64,000 bases of DNA. It comes from Blastococcus litoris (GTDB taxonomy: Bacteria > Actinomycetota > Actinomycetes > Mycobacteriales > Geodermatophilaceae). The stretch's first letter is position 1; every line of letters begins with the position of its first letter. Positions 1 through 8,601 of this stretch are shown here, in pieces. The notes beneath the pieces were generated by a model that worked only from the letters and a program-made list of their open reading frames with translations, was not told where the DNA came from and did not search any database. The translations under genes were made by a program, and so were the position numbers. The DNA lies in contig NZ_QCZF01000008.1 in the NCBI RefSeq assembly GCF_003075095.1, positions 124,001 to 188,000 of the forward strand, written 5' to 3'.

Positions 1-368
1 CCCTGCAGCGAGTAGGGCGCCAGCACCGCCAGGGCGGGTCCTCCGTCGCGGTGTTCGAGCTCGACGCGGACGGCGTCGGACCCCTCGTACCGGACGTCGG
101 CGACGAAGGCGACGGCGCGCAGGGAGTCGCGCTCGGCGCCGGCACCGTCGTACAGGACCTCCAGCACCGCCTGCGAGGGTGGGCGTTCGCCGTGTCCGGG
201 GTCGCCGTGGACGAAGCCGAGACCCCCGTCAGCTGTCAGGGTCAGGGAGAAGGGGAAGAACTCCCCGTTCTCGTTGAGCAGCTGCTCGGCTGTGTCCAGG
301 GCGGGCCCGACCAGCCCATCGAGATCGTCCTGGACCGGCTGGGGGGTGCTGTCGCGCCAGTCGATCAT
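1..368 (-). CDS. Conserved hypothetical protein, N-terminal part (gene runs off the left edge)
   Basis: An open frame starts at ATG 368 and is still open at base 1, giving 122 visible codons. The protein begins MIDWRDSTPQPVQDDLDGL and is acidic, with a NENGEFFPFSLTL stretch and later YEGSDAVRVELEHRDG. That layout, with a GEFFPF segment followed by beta-strand-like residues, resembles a family of short uncharacterised actinobacterial proteins. No signal peptide or membrane segment is visible. Its ATG overlaps the TGA of the upstream acetyltransferase gene (ATGA, 365-368), so it is probably translationally coupled and is the last visible gene of the psd-pssA operon. Function is unknown. Confidence 0.7.
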   Translation of the reverse strand, partial: MIDWRDSTPQPVQDDLDGLVGPALDTAEQLLNENGEFFPFSLTLTADGGLGFVHGDPGHGERPPSQAVLEVLYDGAGAERDSLRAVAFVADVRYEGSDAVRVELEHRDGGPALAVLAPYSLQ

Positions 369-871
369 GAAGGAGACGCTAGCGGTCGAGCCGTCCCCTC
401 GACGGAGGCGAACGAGGTCAGCGCGTCGTCGGTGAGCCGGAAGACAGTCCACTCGTCCATCGGGACCGCGCCGGCGGCCTTGTAGAACTCGATCGACGGC
501 GCGTTCCAGTCCAGCACCGACCACTCCAGCCGGGAGTACCCGCGCTCGACGCAGACCGCCGCCAGCGTGCGGAGCAGCTCCTTGCCGAGCCCGCTGCCGC
601 GGTGCCCGGGGGAGACGTACAGGTCCTCGAGGTAGATGCCGTGGGTGCCGCGCCAGGTCGAGAAGTTGAGGAACCACAGCGCGATGCCGACGACCTCGCC
701 GTCGTGCTCGGCGACGTGCCCGAACAGCGCGGGGGAGTCGCCGAAGAGGCACGCGGTGAGCTGCTCCTCGGTGAGGCGGACCTCGTGCAGCGCGCGCTCG
801 TAGTCGGCCAGCTCGCGGACGAGCCCGACGACGGCCGGGACGTCGTCCGGGCGGACGGGGCGCACGGTCAT
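365..871 (-). CDS. GNAT family N-acetyltransferase, diamine acetyltransferase-like
   Basis: A 168-residue single GNAT domain protein that should transfer acetyl from acetyl-CoA to an amine. The acetyl-CoA pyrophosphate loop is visible as SPGHRGSGLGKELL (around residues 88-101). The C-terminal half, with LEWSVLDWNAPSIEFYKAAGA followed by DEWTVFRL, closely resembles the spermidine/spermine (diamine) N-acetyltransferase subgroup, so a polyamine or small diamine is the best guess for substrate. The ATG at 871 overlaps the TGA of pssA by 4 bp and its own stop overlaps the next gene by 4 bp. The substrate assignment is by resemblance only. Confidence 0.85.
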   Translation of the reverse strand: MTVRPVRPDDVPAVVGLVRELADYERALHEVRLTEEQLTACLFGDSPALFGHVAEHDGEVVGIALWFLNFSTWRGTHGIYLEDLYVSPGHRGSGLGKELLRTLAAVCVERGYSRLEWSVLDWNAPSIEFYKAAGAVPMDEWTVFRLTDDALTSFASVEGTARPLASPS

Positions 872-1668
872 GACAGGACCTCCTTGAGGCGAGTCGGCAG
901 GAGCTTCGCCAGCGGGGACACGATCGGCAGCAGCAGCGGTGCGAGCAGGTAGCCGTAGGCCAGCGCGACGCCGGTGACCGTCGGCGCCAGCGCGAAACCG
1001 ACGACCAGGACGACGGCGAGGGCGATGATCGCGTAGGGCTTGCCGCTCTTCGGGCTGACCAGCGACCGGAACGACCGGAACCGGATGTTGCTGACCATCA
1101 GCAGGGCCGGCACGACGACGACCAGGAGCACCCAGAGCCGGTCACGGCCCTCCAGGTGGTCGCCGAAGGCGAACACCGACGCCAGGACGACACCGGCCGC
1201 CCCGGGGCTCGGCAGGCCGGTGAAGTACCGCTTGTCGGCCGTCGGGTCGACCGTCGTGTTGAAGCGCGCCAGCCGGATGGCGGCGCAGGCCAGCCACACG
1301 AAGCAGGCGACCCAGCCCAGGGGGTCCCACTCGTCGCGGCCCTGCGAGAAGAGCGTGAAGGCCAGGAGCGACGGGGCCAGCCCGAACGACACCAGGTCGG
1401 CCAGCGAGTCGAACTGCAACCCGAACGGCGTCACCGCTCCGACCAGCCGGGCCACGGCGCCGTCGGTGATGTCGAAGACGATCGACAGACCGATGAGGAC
1501 GGCGGCCAGCCGGTACTCGCCGCGGATGGCGACCAGGATGGCGAAGAACCCGCAGAACATGTTGGCGAGCGTGAACAGGCTGGGCAGCGTCGCGAGCGCC
1601 CGCCGGCGGGTGCCGCGGACGGACCCGCGGACGAACTCGACGGTGGTCGTGCGGCGTGTCGATGGCAT
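868..1668 (-). CDS. pssA: CDP-diacylglycerol--serine O-phosphatidyltransferase
   Basis: A 266-residue integral membrane enzyme that should make phosphatidylserine from CDP-diacylglycerol and L-serine. The CDP-alcohol phosphotransferase signature is complete: DGAVAR, then a spacer, then GLQFDSLAD with both later aspartates and SFGLAPSLL after it. Several hydrophobic helices follow, ending in a basic C-terminus. The start at ATG 1668 has a GAGGGGG ribosome binding site and lies 10 bp after psd. Psd and pssA side by side give a two-step phosphatidylethanolamine route: CDP-DAG to PS to PE. Confidence 0.95.
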   Translation of the reverse strand: MPSTRRTTTVEFVRGSVRGTRRRALATLPSLFTLANMFCGFFAILVAIRGEYRLAAVLIGLSIVFDITDGAVARLVGAVTPFGLQFDSLADLVSFGLAPSLLAFTLFSQGRDEWDPLGWVACFVWLACAAIRLARFNTTVDPTADKRYFTGLPSPGAAGVVLASVFAFGDHLEGRDRLWVLLVVVVPALLMVSNIRFRSFRSLVSPKSGKPYAIIALAVVLVVGFALAPTVTGVALAYGYLLAPLLLPIVSPLAKLLPTRLKEVLS

Positions 1669-1678
1669 GCGGTCCCCC

Positions 1679-2344
1679 TCAGCCCGCGGCGGGCCAGCGG
1701 GCGATGACGGTCTCGCCGCCCCGCACCCGCTGCCCCTTCGTCACGGTGACCGTGCACTCGGGTGGCACGAAGACGTCCATCCGGGAGCCGAACTTCATCA
1801 GGCCCATCCGCTCGCCCGTGGCCAGCCGCTGACCCGGCCCCGTCCGCGTGACGATGCGCCGCGCCAGCACGCCCACGATCTGCCGGAAGACGACGGTGCG
1901 GTCGCCATCGCGCACCCGCAGCTCGCTGCGCTCGTTCCGGTGCGCGGACTCCTTGCGGTAGGCGGCCAGGAAGCTGCCCTTGCGGTAGGAGCTCTCCACG
2001 ACCTCGCCGCGGTAGGGGGAGCGGTTGACGTGCACGTCGACCACGGACAGGAAGACGCTGACCTGCTGCCATTCGCCGTCGGGCGCGACGCCGTCCTGGG
2101 GCTCGCCGGCGACCATGACCACGCCGTCGGCGGGGGAGAGGACGTCGTCAGGGTCGGGCGGCACCCTGTCGCAGCGCCGGTCGGGGTCGCGGAAGAACAG
2201 CGCCATGTAGGCGGAGAGGGCCAGGAAGGGCCAGGCGAGGCGGCCCAGGCCGCGCCGGCCGGTCGACCGGCTCACGACCCACGCGAGGGCCGCCGGGGCC
2301 AGGGGTCCGGTGATGAAAGGCCACCCGGCCCGGTCGATGCGCAT
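1679..2344 (-). CDS. psd: Phosphatidylserine decarboxylase, short (archaeal/actinobacterial) type
   Basis: A 221-residue pro-enzyme of the short PSD class, which decarboxylates phosphatidylserine to phosphatidylethanolamine. An N-terminal hydrophobic segment (about residues 10-50) is followed by LSPADGVV and the histidine stretch SVVDVHVNRSPYRG. Self-cleavage that creates the pyruvoyl group is expected at the Gly-Ser of LMKFGSRMDVFVP (around residues 177-189), the form seen in short PSDs rather than the LGST of E. coli. It is the first gene of the operon psd-pssA-GNAT-hypothetical. A TACCGT box lies at 2355-2360 on the minus strand, 10 nt before the ATG, so the leader is very short. Confidence 0.93.
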   Translation of the reverse strand: MRIDRAGWPFITGPLAPAALAWVVSRSTGRRGLGRLAWPFLALSAYMALFFRDPDRRCDRVPPDPDDVLSPADGVVMVAGEPQDGVAPDGEWQQVSVFLSVVDVHVNRSPYRGEVVESSYRKGSFLAAYRKESAHRNERSELRVRDGDRTVVFRQIVGVLARRIVTRTGPGQRLATGERMGLMKFGSRMDVFVPPECTVTVTKGQRVRGGETVIARWPAAG

Positions 2345-2392
2345 GGTGAGCCGAACGGTACCGGCCCGCGCCCGGGAGGTCCGAGGTGCCGA

Positions 2393-3619
2393 TCAGGCGG
2401 GGCCCGACGCGCGCCCTGGATCCGCACCGAACTCGGTGACGCGGTCGCGCTGCGGCCCGCCGTACCAGTCGAGGCACACCATGGTCGCGTCGTCGCGGAG
2501 GTCGCCCCCGGTGGCCCGCAGGACCGCGGCGCCCAGCTCGTGGACCACCTCGCGGGGGTGCAGGTCCGCGCTGCAGGCCAGGGCGGCGGCCACGTCGAGG
2601 CTCGCGGCGTTGCGCTCCAGCATGCCGTCGGTGAGGAAGACCAGCCGGTCGCCCGGTTCCAGCGGGAACGGCTGCACCTCGAACGACCGGCCCGGGACGA
2701 CGCCGAACGGCGGCTCGATGCGCAGGCCGATCTCCTCGACGCGCCCGTCGCGCAACCGCAGCGGCAGGGTGTGCCCGGCGTTGACGATGCCCGCCGTCCC
2801 CCTGTGCAGGTCGACCTGCAGCAGCTGGCCGGTGACGAACTGACCCGGCCCGGCGTTCTCGGCCAGCGCGTCGTTGGCGTAGCCGGCCTGGTCGGCGAGG
2901 CCGAGGCCCCGCCGACGGGCGTTGCGCAGCGCTCCCACGAGCAGCGTGGCCACCAGGGCCGACTGCACCTGGTGCCCGACGGCGTCGGTGATGGACAGCT
3001 GGAGCGTGTCCCGGTCGAGGGAGTAGTCGAAGGTGTCCCCACCGACGGTGGCCGCCGGCTCCAGCCAGCCGGCGAGGGTGAACTGACCGGCCTCGCAGGT
3101 GTAGGCGGGGGGCAGCAGCCGGCGCTGGATCTCCGCGGCCAGGACGAAGGGGGTGGAGCGCTGCCCCCACTCGAAGACGTCGGTGTGCCGGCGTGCGGCG
3201 ATGAGCACGTAGGCCAGGGCGTGCGCCGCGCCGCTGATGTCCTCGACCTCGTCGGCCGAGGGGTAGCGCGGCAGGTCCAGCTGCAGCAGCCCGATGGCGT
3301 CCCCCCGGTCGGTGACGGGGACGAGCACGCGGGCGCCGTCCCCGACCGGCTCGACGTCCGCCTGCTGCGTGCGCAGCACGTGCTCGTAGCGGGTGCCCGG
3401 GAGCGGCAGCGTCTCCGCCCGCTCGGAACCCTGGGCGCGTGCGCCCTCGACCAGCTCCGCGGAGGTCAGCCGGACGACGGCCCGTCCGCTGAAGTCGGCG
3501 ACGAGGAGGTTCACCGCCCGCGCGTCGACCATGCGGCCGAGTTCGGCGGCCACCACCTCGACGGCGTCGATGGGTGCGGCCGCCTCCACCTGCTGGAGCA
3601 GCGCCCCGACGTCGATCAC
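2393..3619 (-). CDS. GAF-like sensor with PP2C/SpoIIE-type serine phosphatase domain
   Basis: A 408-residue cytoplasmic regulator. Residues about 1-150 look like a GAF-type sensory region (LLVADFSGRAVVRL, VLVPVTDRGDAIGLLQLDL). Residues about 175-395 are a SpoIIE-like PP2C domain, with GGDTFDYSL, the SITDAVGHQ segment, FLTDGMLERN and DDATMVCLDW supplying the metal-binding acidic residues. Such proteins usually dephosphorylate anti-anti-sigma factors. The frame is open to 3838, but I place the start at GTG 3619, preceded by GGACGGGGA, because anything longer would run through the sodN terminator into sodN. No anti-sigma or anti-anti-sigma gene is adjacent, so the target is unknown. Confidence 0.85.
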   Translation of the reverse strand: MIDVGALLQQVEAAAPIDAVEVVAAELGRMVDARAVNLLVADFSGRAVVRLTSAELVEGARAQGSERAETLPLPGTRYEHVLRTQQADVEPVGDGARVLVPVTDRGDAIGLLQLDLPRYPSADEVEDISGAAHALAYVLIAARRHTDVFEWGQRSTPFVLAAEIQRRLLPPAYTCEAGQFTLAGWLEPAATVGGDTFDYSLDRDTLQLSITDAVGHQVQSALVATLLVGALRNARRRGLGLADQAGYANDALAENAGPGQFVTGQLLQVDLHRGTAGIVNAGHTLPLRLRDGRVEEIGLRIEPPFGVVPGRSFEVQPFPLEPGDRLVFLTDGMLERNAASLDVAAALACSADLHPREVVHELGAAVLRATGGDLRDDATMVCLDWYGGPQRDRVTEFGADPGRASGPA

Positions 3620-3682
3620 GATGGTCCCCGTCCTGCCGCCCGGCCCCGGCCCCGGCGAGGCACCGTATCCCCACCGCACGAC

Positions 3683-3720
3683 GGACGGCGCCGGACGACC
3701 GAGGTCATCCGGCGCCGTCC
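3683..3720 (-). terminator. Intrinsic terminator-like hairpin downstream of sodN
   Basis: A perfect 13-bp inverted repeat (3683-3695 with 3708-3720), GGACGGCGCCGGA, has a 12-nt loop that itself contains GACC/GGTC. There is no T-tract, as is common in actinobacteria. It lies 20 bp after the sodN stop and separates sodN from the phosphatase gene. Confidence 0.75.
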
Positions 3721-3740
3721 GCGGCGTTCTCGTGCGGAGA

Positions 3741-4145
3741 TCAGGCGGCGGCCTTGGTCTCCCAGAAGATCTTGTCGATCTCGGCGATGTAGTCCAGCAG
3801 CTTCTGGCCCTCGGCCGGGTCCATGCTGCCCTTGCCACCGGCCGCGCCGGCCTGCTTGGTGGCCTTGTTGAACAGCTCGTGCAGCTGCGGGTACTTCTCG
3901 AAGTGCGGGGGCTTGAAGTAGTCGGTCCAGAGCACCCACAGGTGGTGCTTGACCAGCTCCGCTCGCTGCTCCTTGATCAGGATCGCGCGGGTGCGGAAGA
4001 CCGGGTCCTCGTTGCCCTGGTACTTCTCCTGGATGGCCTTGACGGACTCCGCCTCGATGCGGGCCTGGGCCGGGTCGTAGACGCCGCAGGGGAGGTCGCA
4101 GTGCGCGGTGGCCTCGACGGCGGAGAACATGCGGGTGAGACGCAC
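3741..4145 (-). CDS. sodN: Nickel superoxide dismutase
   Basis: A 134-residue precursor of the Ni-dependent superoxide dismutase, which converts superoxide to oxygen and hydrogen peroxide. The nickel hook HCDLPCG begins at residue 15, so removal of the 14-residue propeptide MRLTRMFSAVEATA exposes the His1, Cys2 and Cys6 ligands. The remainder is the usual four-helix domain with KHHLWVLWTDYFKPPHF. The GTG start at 4145 has a GGAGG site. It is divergent from sodX, the peptidase that should perform the cleavage. Nickel-responsive control is usual for this family, but I cannot identify an operator. Confidence 0.97.
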   Translation of the reverse strand: MRLTRMFSAVEATAHCDLPCGVYDPAQARIEAESVKAIQEKYQGNEDPVFRTRAILIKEQRAELVKHHLWVLWTDYFKPPHFEKYPQLHELFNKATKQAGAAGGKGSMDPAEGQKLLDYIAEIDKIFWETKAAA

Positions 4146-4184
4146 GGATGTACCTCCGGATGTCGTGAATTCGGGTCGTCTGCG

Positions 4185-4213
4185 ACCCTACTCGCGGTGA
4201 TCAGCGACGACAG
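4185..4213 (-). promoter_or_regulatory. Predicted sodN promoter
   Basis: On the minus strand CTGTCG (4213-4208) is followed after 17 nt by TAGGGT (4190-4185), matching the -35/-10 layout of the rho promoter in this window. The -35 part lies inside the start of sodX, so the two divergent genes share a 51-bp intergenic region. Confidence 0.5.
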
Positions 4214-4574
4214 GGCGGGAGACCAGCCTCACGCGCCGGTCGCGCCGCTGGAGAGCGTCTGGGTCACCGTCCGGGTCACCGGGCCCTCGATGTCGCCGTC
4301 GGTCCGCCACGGCGACCGGCTCCTCGCCCGCCGCGTCCGGTCGTCCTCGGCCGTGCGTCCCGGCGACGTCGTCCTGGCCCGCTTCCCCGCCCGCCCCGAG
4401 CTGCTGGTCGTCAAGCGGGTGCGGCGCGAGGTGCCGGGCGGGCACTGGGTCGAGGGGGACAACGCGTTCGTGGGGGACGACAGCCGGGCGTTCGGCCCGG
4501 CGGTCGTCGTCGGCCGCGTGGTGTGCCGCCTCTGGCCGCGCCCGGGACGGGTGCCGGCCGTACCGCGCACCTGA
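4197..4574 (+). CDS. sodX: Nickel-type superoxide dismutase maturation protease
   Basis: A 125-residue S26-family (signal peptidase-like) serine protease expected to remove the SodN propeptide. The catalytic serine is Ser31 in VTGPSMSPSVRHGD, and the general-base lysine is Lys73 in ELLVVKRVRR. The conserved GDN-type box appears as WVEGDNAFVGDDSRAFGPA. Unlike ordinary type I signal peptidases it has no N-terminal membrane anchor, as is typical of SodX. The start is GTG 4197; a longer upstream frame would read through the sodN promoter and gene. Divergent pairing with sodN strongly supports the role. Confidence 0.92.
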   Translation: MISDDRAGDQPHAPVAPLESVWVTVRVTGPSMSPSVRHGDRLLARRVRSSSAVRPGDVVLARFPARPELLVVKRVRREVPGGHWVEGDNAFVGDDSRAFGPAVVVGRVVCRLWPRPGRVPAVPRT

Positions 4575-4600
4575 CCGGCGGTACAGGTCCGCCGCCCGAT

Positions 4601-4606
4601 TACGCT
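4601..4606 (+). promoter_or_regulatory. -10 box of a leaderless malic enzyme transcript
   Basis: TACGCT lies 8 nt before ATG 4615, with no Shine-Dalgarno between. This favours ATG 4615 over GTG 4609 and suggests the transcript begins at or next to the start codon. Confidence 0.5.
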
Positions 4607-4614
4607 CGGTGTCC

Positions 4615-5814
4615 ATGGGCGGCAACTCTCCCGGTGGCGACGACGCCGCCACGACCGACCGCTTCGCCGACGACCCGGCCTTCGCGGTGCACGAGGGCGG
4701 CAAGCTCTCGGTGACGGCGACCCGGCCGATCGAGTCGATCGCCGACCTCGCGCTCACCTACACACCGGGCGTGGCCCGGGTGTCGAGCGCCATCGCCGCC
4801 GAGCCGGAGCTGGCCCGCCGGTTCACCTGGGCGCCCCGCGTGGTGGCCGTCGTCTCCGACGGCACCGCCGTCCTCGGGCTCGGGGACATCGGGCCCACGG
4901 CGTCCCTGCCGGTCATGGAGGGCAAGGCCTGCCTGTTCAGGGAGTTCGCCGACCTCTCGGCGGTCCCGGTCGTGCTGTCGACGACGGACGTCGACGCCAT
5001 CGTCGAGACGGTGGCCGCGATCGCCCCGTCCTTCGGCGGGATCAACCTGGAGGACATCAGCGCTCCGCGGTGCTTCGAGATCGAGGCGCGGCTGCGGGAC
5101 CGCCTGGACATCCCGGTCATGCACGACGACCAGCACGGGACGGCGATCGTCGTCCTGGCGGCCCTGCGCAACGCCGCGAAGGTCGTCGGCCGCGAGCTCG
5201 GCGACCTGCGCGTGGTGGTCGCGGGCGCCGGGGCGGCGGGGGTCGCGTGCACGAAGATCCTGGTCGAGGCGGGCATCGGCGACATCGCGGTGGCCGACTC
5301 GAAGGGCGTGCTGCACGCCGGCCGCGACGACCTGACGCCGATGAAGCAGTGGCTGGTCGCGAACACGAACAGAGCCGGCTACGCCGGGACCATGGTCGGC
5401 GCCCTCGAGGGTGCCGACGTCTACCTCGGGCTCTCCGGTGGATCGGTCCCGGAGTCGGCGATCGCCTCGATGGCCCCGGACTGCATCGTCTTCTCCCTGG
5501 CCAACCCGACGCCGGAGGTCGACCCGGAGATGGCCGCGAAGTACGCCGCCGTCGTGGCCACCGGGCGCAGCGACCTGCCGAACCAGATCAACAACGTGCT
5601 CGCGTTCCCCGGTGTCTTCCGCGGTGCGATCGACGCCGGGGCGACCAGCATCACCGAGGAGATGAAGCTCGCCGCGGCCACCGCCATCGCCGACGTGGTC
5701 GGCGACGAGGTGCGCGCCGACTACGTGGTGCCCAGCCCGCTCGACCGCCGGGTGGCCGAGGCCGTCGCCGCGGCGGTCGGTGCCTGCGCGCGGGAGCAGG
5801 GCGTCACGCGCTAG
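4615..5814 (+). CDS. NAD(P)-dependent malic enzyme
   Basis: A 399-residue oxidative decarboxylase turning L-malate into pyruvate and CO2 with reduction of NAD(P). It has the malic domain motifs [30 protein letters not shown] (catalytic Lys) and [11 protein letters not shown], the metal and substrate loop HDDQHGTA, and a Rossmann motif [12 protein letters not shown] around residue 200. It lacks the C-terminal phosphotransacetylase-like domain of MaeB and is the short type typical of Gram-positives. The ATG at 4615 follows a TACGCT box by 8 nt. Its 3' end overlaps the convergent PLP-enzyme gene by 11 bp. NAD versus NADP preference cannot be read with certainty. Confidence 0.93.
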   Translation: MGGNSPGGDDAATTDRFADDPAFAVHEGGKLSVTATRPIESIADLALTYTPGVARVSSAIAAEPELARRFTWAPRVVAVVSDGTAVLGLGDIGPTASLPVMEGKACLFREFADLSAVPVVLSTTDVDAIVETVAAIAPSFGGINLEDISAPRCFEIEARLRDRLDIPVMHDDQHGTAIVVLAALRNAAKVVGRELGDLRVVVAGAGAAGVACTKILVEAGIGDIAVADSKGVLHAGRDDLTPMKQWLVANTNRAGYAGTMVGALEGADVYLGLSGGSVPESAIASMAPDCIVFSLANPTPEVDPEMAAKYAAVVATGRSDLPNQINNVLAFPGVFRGAIDAGATSITEEMKLAAATAIADVVGDEVRADYVVPSPLDRRVAEAVAAAVGACAREQGVTR

Positions 5815-7252
5815 CGACGTCCCGGCTCGGCCGGTAGACCAGGTCGAGGACGCCGGCGAGCAGCCGCTCGGCCACGGGCCGGGGGAGCGCCGCCACGAGG
5901 GCGTGCACCGGCGCCATGCGCTCGGGCAGCTGCCCGCCGCCGACCCCGGCCAGCTCCAGGAGGCCGTCGACCTCGGCCACCGTCAGGGTCGCGGGGTCGA
6001 GGGTCGCCGCGGCCGCGACGAGCTCGGGGTCGGCGACCGGGCGGGGCAGCGCGGCGGCGACGCGGGCCGCTTCCGCCAGATCAGCCAGCAGCGCGTCGAC
6101 GCGGCCCGCGGTCGCGCCGGTGACGGTCAGGTGCAGCGTGGCCGGCAGCTCGCCGTCCGGCTGGGCGAAGGGCGGCTGCGGCTGGAGCAGCCATCCGCGC
6201 GCGGACATCTCGTCGGCCAGGTTCAGCACGTCGACGCCGTCCGGGCCGTCCTGGGCGACCGCCACCAGGGTGGTGACCGGGTCGCCGACGACCCGGAGGC
6301 CGGCGATGCCGCCGATACCCGACGCGAGGGCCCGCGTCGCCTCGTGCGCCTGGCGGGCCAGCGCCCGGTAGCCGTCGTCCCCGAGCCAGCGGTGGATCGC
6401 CCAGGCAGCGGCCATGGCGCCGGCCGGGCGGGTGCCGGCCAGCGTCGGGTTCACCACCGGGTAGCCGGGCCAGCCGGCGGTGGCGAACCAGTGCTCCTGC
6501 CGCAGCTCCGGGTCCGCGGTCAGCAGCACCGAGACGCCCTTGGGGGCGTAGCCGTACTTGTGCAGGTCGACCGAGAGCGAGGTGACGCCCGGCACCGACA
6601 GGTCGAAGGGGTCGGGGACGTCGTCCAGGAAGGGCAGGATCCACCCGCCGATGCAGGCGTCGACGTGGCACGGCACGCCCGCCGCGGCGGCCGCCGCGGC
6701 GATCTCGCCGACCGGGTCGAGGACCCCGTGCGGGTAGGACGGCGCGCTGACGACGACCAGCGCCGTCCGCTCGTCGAGGAGGTCCGCGACGGCGGACGGG
6801 ACGGCACGGCAGGTGGCGGGGTCCACCGGGACGTCGGCGATGTCCAGGTCGAACAGGTGCGCGGCCTTGCGGAAGGCGGCGTGCGCGGTCACCGGCAGCA
6901 GCAGGCGCGGGCGCCCCTGCCCACCCCGCCGGCGCCACCGCTCGCGCGCGGCCAGCACCGCCAGCAGGCAGCTCTCCGTGCCGCCGCTGGTCAGCGTCCC
7001 GACCGTGGCGGCGTCCCCGCCGAGCAGGCCGGCGGCGGCCCCGACGAGGTCGTTCTCGATGCGCGCCACGCTCGGGAAGGCGGTCGGGTCGAGGGCGTTG
7101 GTCCACTGGAACGCCGCCTGCGCGGCCGCCGCCAGTTCCTCGATCTCCGTGCGGCCGGAGTCGTAGACGTAGGCCATCGTCGCGCCGCCGTGGGTCGGCA
7201 GGTCGCCGGACTGGAGAGCGGTCAGCTCGGCGAGCACGTCCTGCGGGGTCAT
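5804..7252 (-). CDS. PLP-dependent decarboxylase/lyase, sphingosine-1-phosphate-lyase-like fold
   Basis: A 482-residue fold-type I PLP enzyme. The PLP phosphate site TSGGTES is at about residues 88-94, the ring-binding Asp is in CHVDACIGG (Asp198), and the Schiff-base lysine is Lys232 in SVDLHKYGYAPKG. The general layout, including HGGATMAYVYDSG near the N-terminus and a DLHKYGYA active site, is closer to sphingosine-1-phosphate lyases and glutamate/tyrosine-type decarboxylases than to transaminases. The substrate is unknown. The ATG overlaps the stop of the MFS gene (ATGA), so transport and breakdown may be coupled. Confidence 0.8.
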   Translation of the reverse strand: MTPQDVLAELTALQSGDLPTHGGATMAYVYDSGRTEIEELAAAAQAAFQWTNALDPTAFPSVARIENDLVGAAAGLLGGDAATVGTLTSGGTESCLLAVLAARERWRRRGGQGRPRLLLPVTAHAAFRKAAHLFDLDIADVPVDPATCRAVPSAVADLLDERTALVVVSAPSYPHGVLDPVGEIAAAAAAAGVPCHVDACIGGWILPFLDDVPDPFDLSVPGVTSLSVDLHKYGYAPKGVSVLLTADPELRQEHWFATAGWPGYPVVNPTLAGTRPAGAMAAAWAIHRWLGDDGYRALARQAHEATRALASGIGGIAGLRVVGDPVTTLVAVAQDGPDGVDVLNLADEMSARGWLLQPQPPFAQPDGELPATLHLTVTGATAGRVDALLADLAEAARVAAALPRPVADPELVAAAATLDPATLTVAEVDGLLELAGVGGGQLPERMAPVHALVAALPRPVAERLLAGVLDLVYRPSRDVASA

Positions 7253-8583
7253 GCGGAGGTCTCCACGGCGTCGAGGCGGTACCGGGCGAGGACGGGGATG
7301 CTGGCCAGGACGAGCAGAGCCGGGACGATCGTGAACCCGATGCGCACGGCGGCGACGGCGGGGCCGGACTGCGCGACCACCTCGTCACCGGTCGAGGACA
7401 CGTATCCGGCGGCGGCCAGCAGGAGGCCCAGCAGCCCGGGGCCGACGGCCAGCCCCAGCGTCTCCGCCGCCGTCCAGACCCCGGTGAAGACGCCGGCCCG
7501 GCGCTCGCCGGACGCCGTCTCGTCGGCGGCGATGACGTCGGGGAGCATCGACAGCGGGAACATCTGCATCCCGGCGTAGCCCACACCGATCAGCACCACC
7601 AGCGGCAGGGCTGCCGCGGTGCCGAGCGGGCCTGCGATCGCCAGCATCGACGCCCCCCAGGCGAACAGGGACGACGCCAGCAGGAGCCCTCGGCGCTTGC
7701 CGAGCCGACGCCCCACCCGCAGCCAGAGCGGCATCACGAGGATGGCCGGGGCGACGAGCGCGGCGAACAGCAGCGTGCCGGCGTCGGGGTCGTCGAGGAC
7801 CTGCTCGGAGAAGTACGGGACGCCGGCGAGCATCACGCCGATGCCGAGCGCCTGGACGACGAACCCGACGAGCAGGACGCGGAACGGCCGCGACGCCCAG
7901 GCCAGCCGCAGGGTCGCCCCGAGGCGCCCCTCGCTCCGGACGCGGGTCAGCGTCGGCGCACGCCGTGTCCCGGCGACGGCGCCGAGCATCCCGACGGCGA
8001 GCAGCAGGGCGACGAAGACCGACATCGCGAGGTAACCCCCGCGCCCGTCGCCGAAGGCGTCGACGACGGCGGGTGCGCCCGCACCGGCGAGCAGGATGCC
8101 CAGCGCCAGGGCGGCCACGCGCCAGGACATCAGCGTGGAGCGCTCACCCGGGTCGTCGGTGATCTCCGCGGGCTGGGCGACGTAGGGCACCTGGAAGCAG
8201 CCGTACGCGGTCGCGGCCAGCAGGAACGTGACGGCCACCCACACCGCGCCGAGACCCGGGGCTTCGCCGGGCCCGGCGAAGATCAGGACGAACAGCAGCG
8301 GCAGGGTCACCGCGCCGGCCAGCATCCACGGGCGCCGGGGCCCCCACCGGCTCTCGGTGCGGTCGGACCGGCTGCCGATCCAGGGGTTGAGGACGACGTC
8401 CCACGCCTTGGGCAGGAACACCACCAGCCCGGCGATCCCGGCGGCGACGCCGAGCACGTCGGTGAGGTAGTAGAGGAGCAGCAGGCCCGGCACGGTGCCG
8501 AAGGCGGCCGTCCCGATGGAGCCCAGCGCGTAGCCGACGTGCGTGCCGCGGGTCAGGCGCGGCGCGGGGGAGACGGCGGTCAC
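7249..8583 (-). CDS. MFS transporter of the GPH (MelB-like) type
   Basis: A 444-residue, 12-helix carrier. The early loop DVVLNPWIGSRSDRTESRWG followed by PRRPWMLAG is the diagnostic region of the glycoside-pentoside-hexuronide:cation symporter family, and the N-terminus YALGSIGTAAFGTVPGLLLLYYLTDVLG agrees. A cation-coupled importer is therefore likely, but the solute is not evident; the coupled PLP enzyme gene downstream suggests it may not be a sugar. The GTG start at 8583 follows a TACGTT box by 8 nt and has no ribosome binding site, so the gene probably has its own leaderless promoter. Confidence 0.85.
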   Translation of the reverse strand: MTAVSPAPRLTRGTHVGYALGSIGTAAFGTVPGLLLLYYLTDVLGVAAGIAGLVVFLPKAWDVVLNPWIGSRSDRTESRWGPRRPWMLAGAVTLPLLFVLIFAGPGEAPGLGAVWVAVTFLLAATAYGCFQVPYVAQPAEITDDPGERSTLMSWRVAALALGILLAGAGAPAVVDAFGDGRGGYLAMSVFVALLLAVGMLGAVAGTRRAPTLTRVRSEGRLGATLRLAWASRPFRVLLVGFVVQALGIGVMLAGVPYFSEQVLDDPDAGTLLFAALVAPAILVMPLWLRVGRRLGKRRGLLLASSLFAWGASMLAIAGPLGTAAALPLVVLIGVGYAGMQMFPLSMLPDVIAADETASGERRAGVFTGVWTAAETLGLAVGPGLLGLLLAAAGYVSSTGDEVVAQSGPAVAAVRIGFTIVPALLVLASIPVLARYRLDAVETSA

Positions 8584-8591
8584 GAGATCGG

Positions 8592-8597
8592 AACGTA
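8592..8597 (-). promoter_or_regulatory. -10 box of a leaderless MFS/lyase transcript
   Basis: On the minus strand TACGTT ends 8 nt before GTG 8583. It sits within 20 bp of the stop of the upstream DUF457 frame and would start a separate MFS-lyase transcript. Confidence 0.45.
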
Positions 8598-8601
8598 CCG
8601 G

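Noticed and set aside
3620-3838. Longer N-terminus for the phosphatase (start at 3838)
   Set aside because: The extra 73 codons would cross the sodN terminator and the end of sodN and code low-complexity residues; GTG 3619 has a ribosome site.
1040-3871. A 943-codon plus-strand frame over pssA, psd and the phosphatase
   Set aside because: It is a GC-driven shadow of the three minus-strand genes and contains no family motif.
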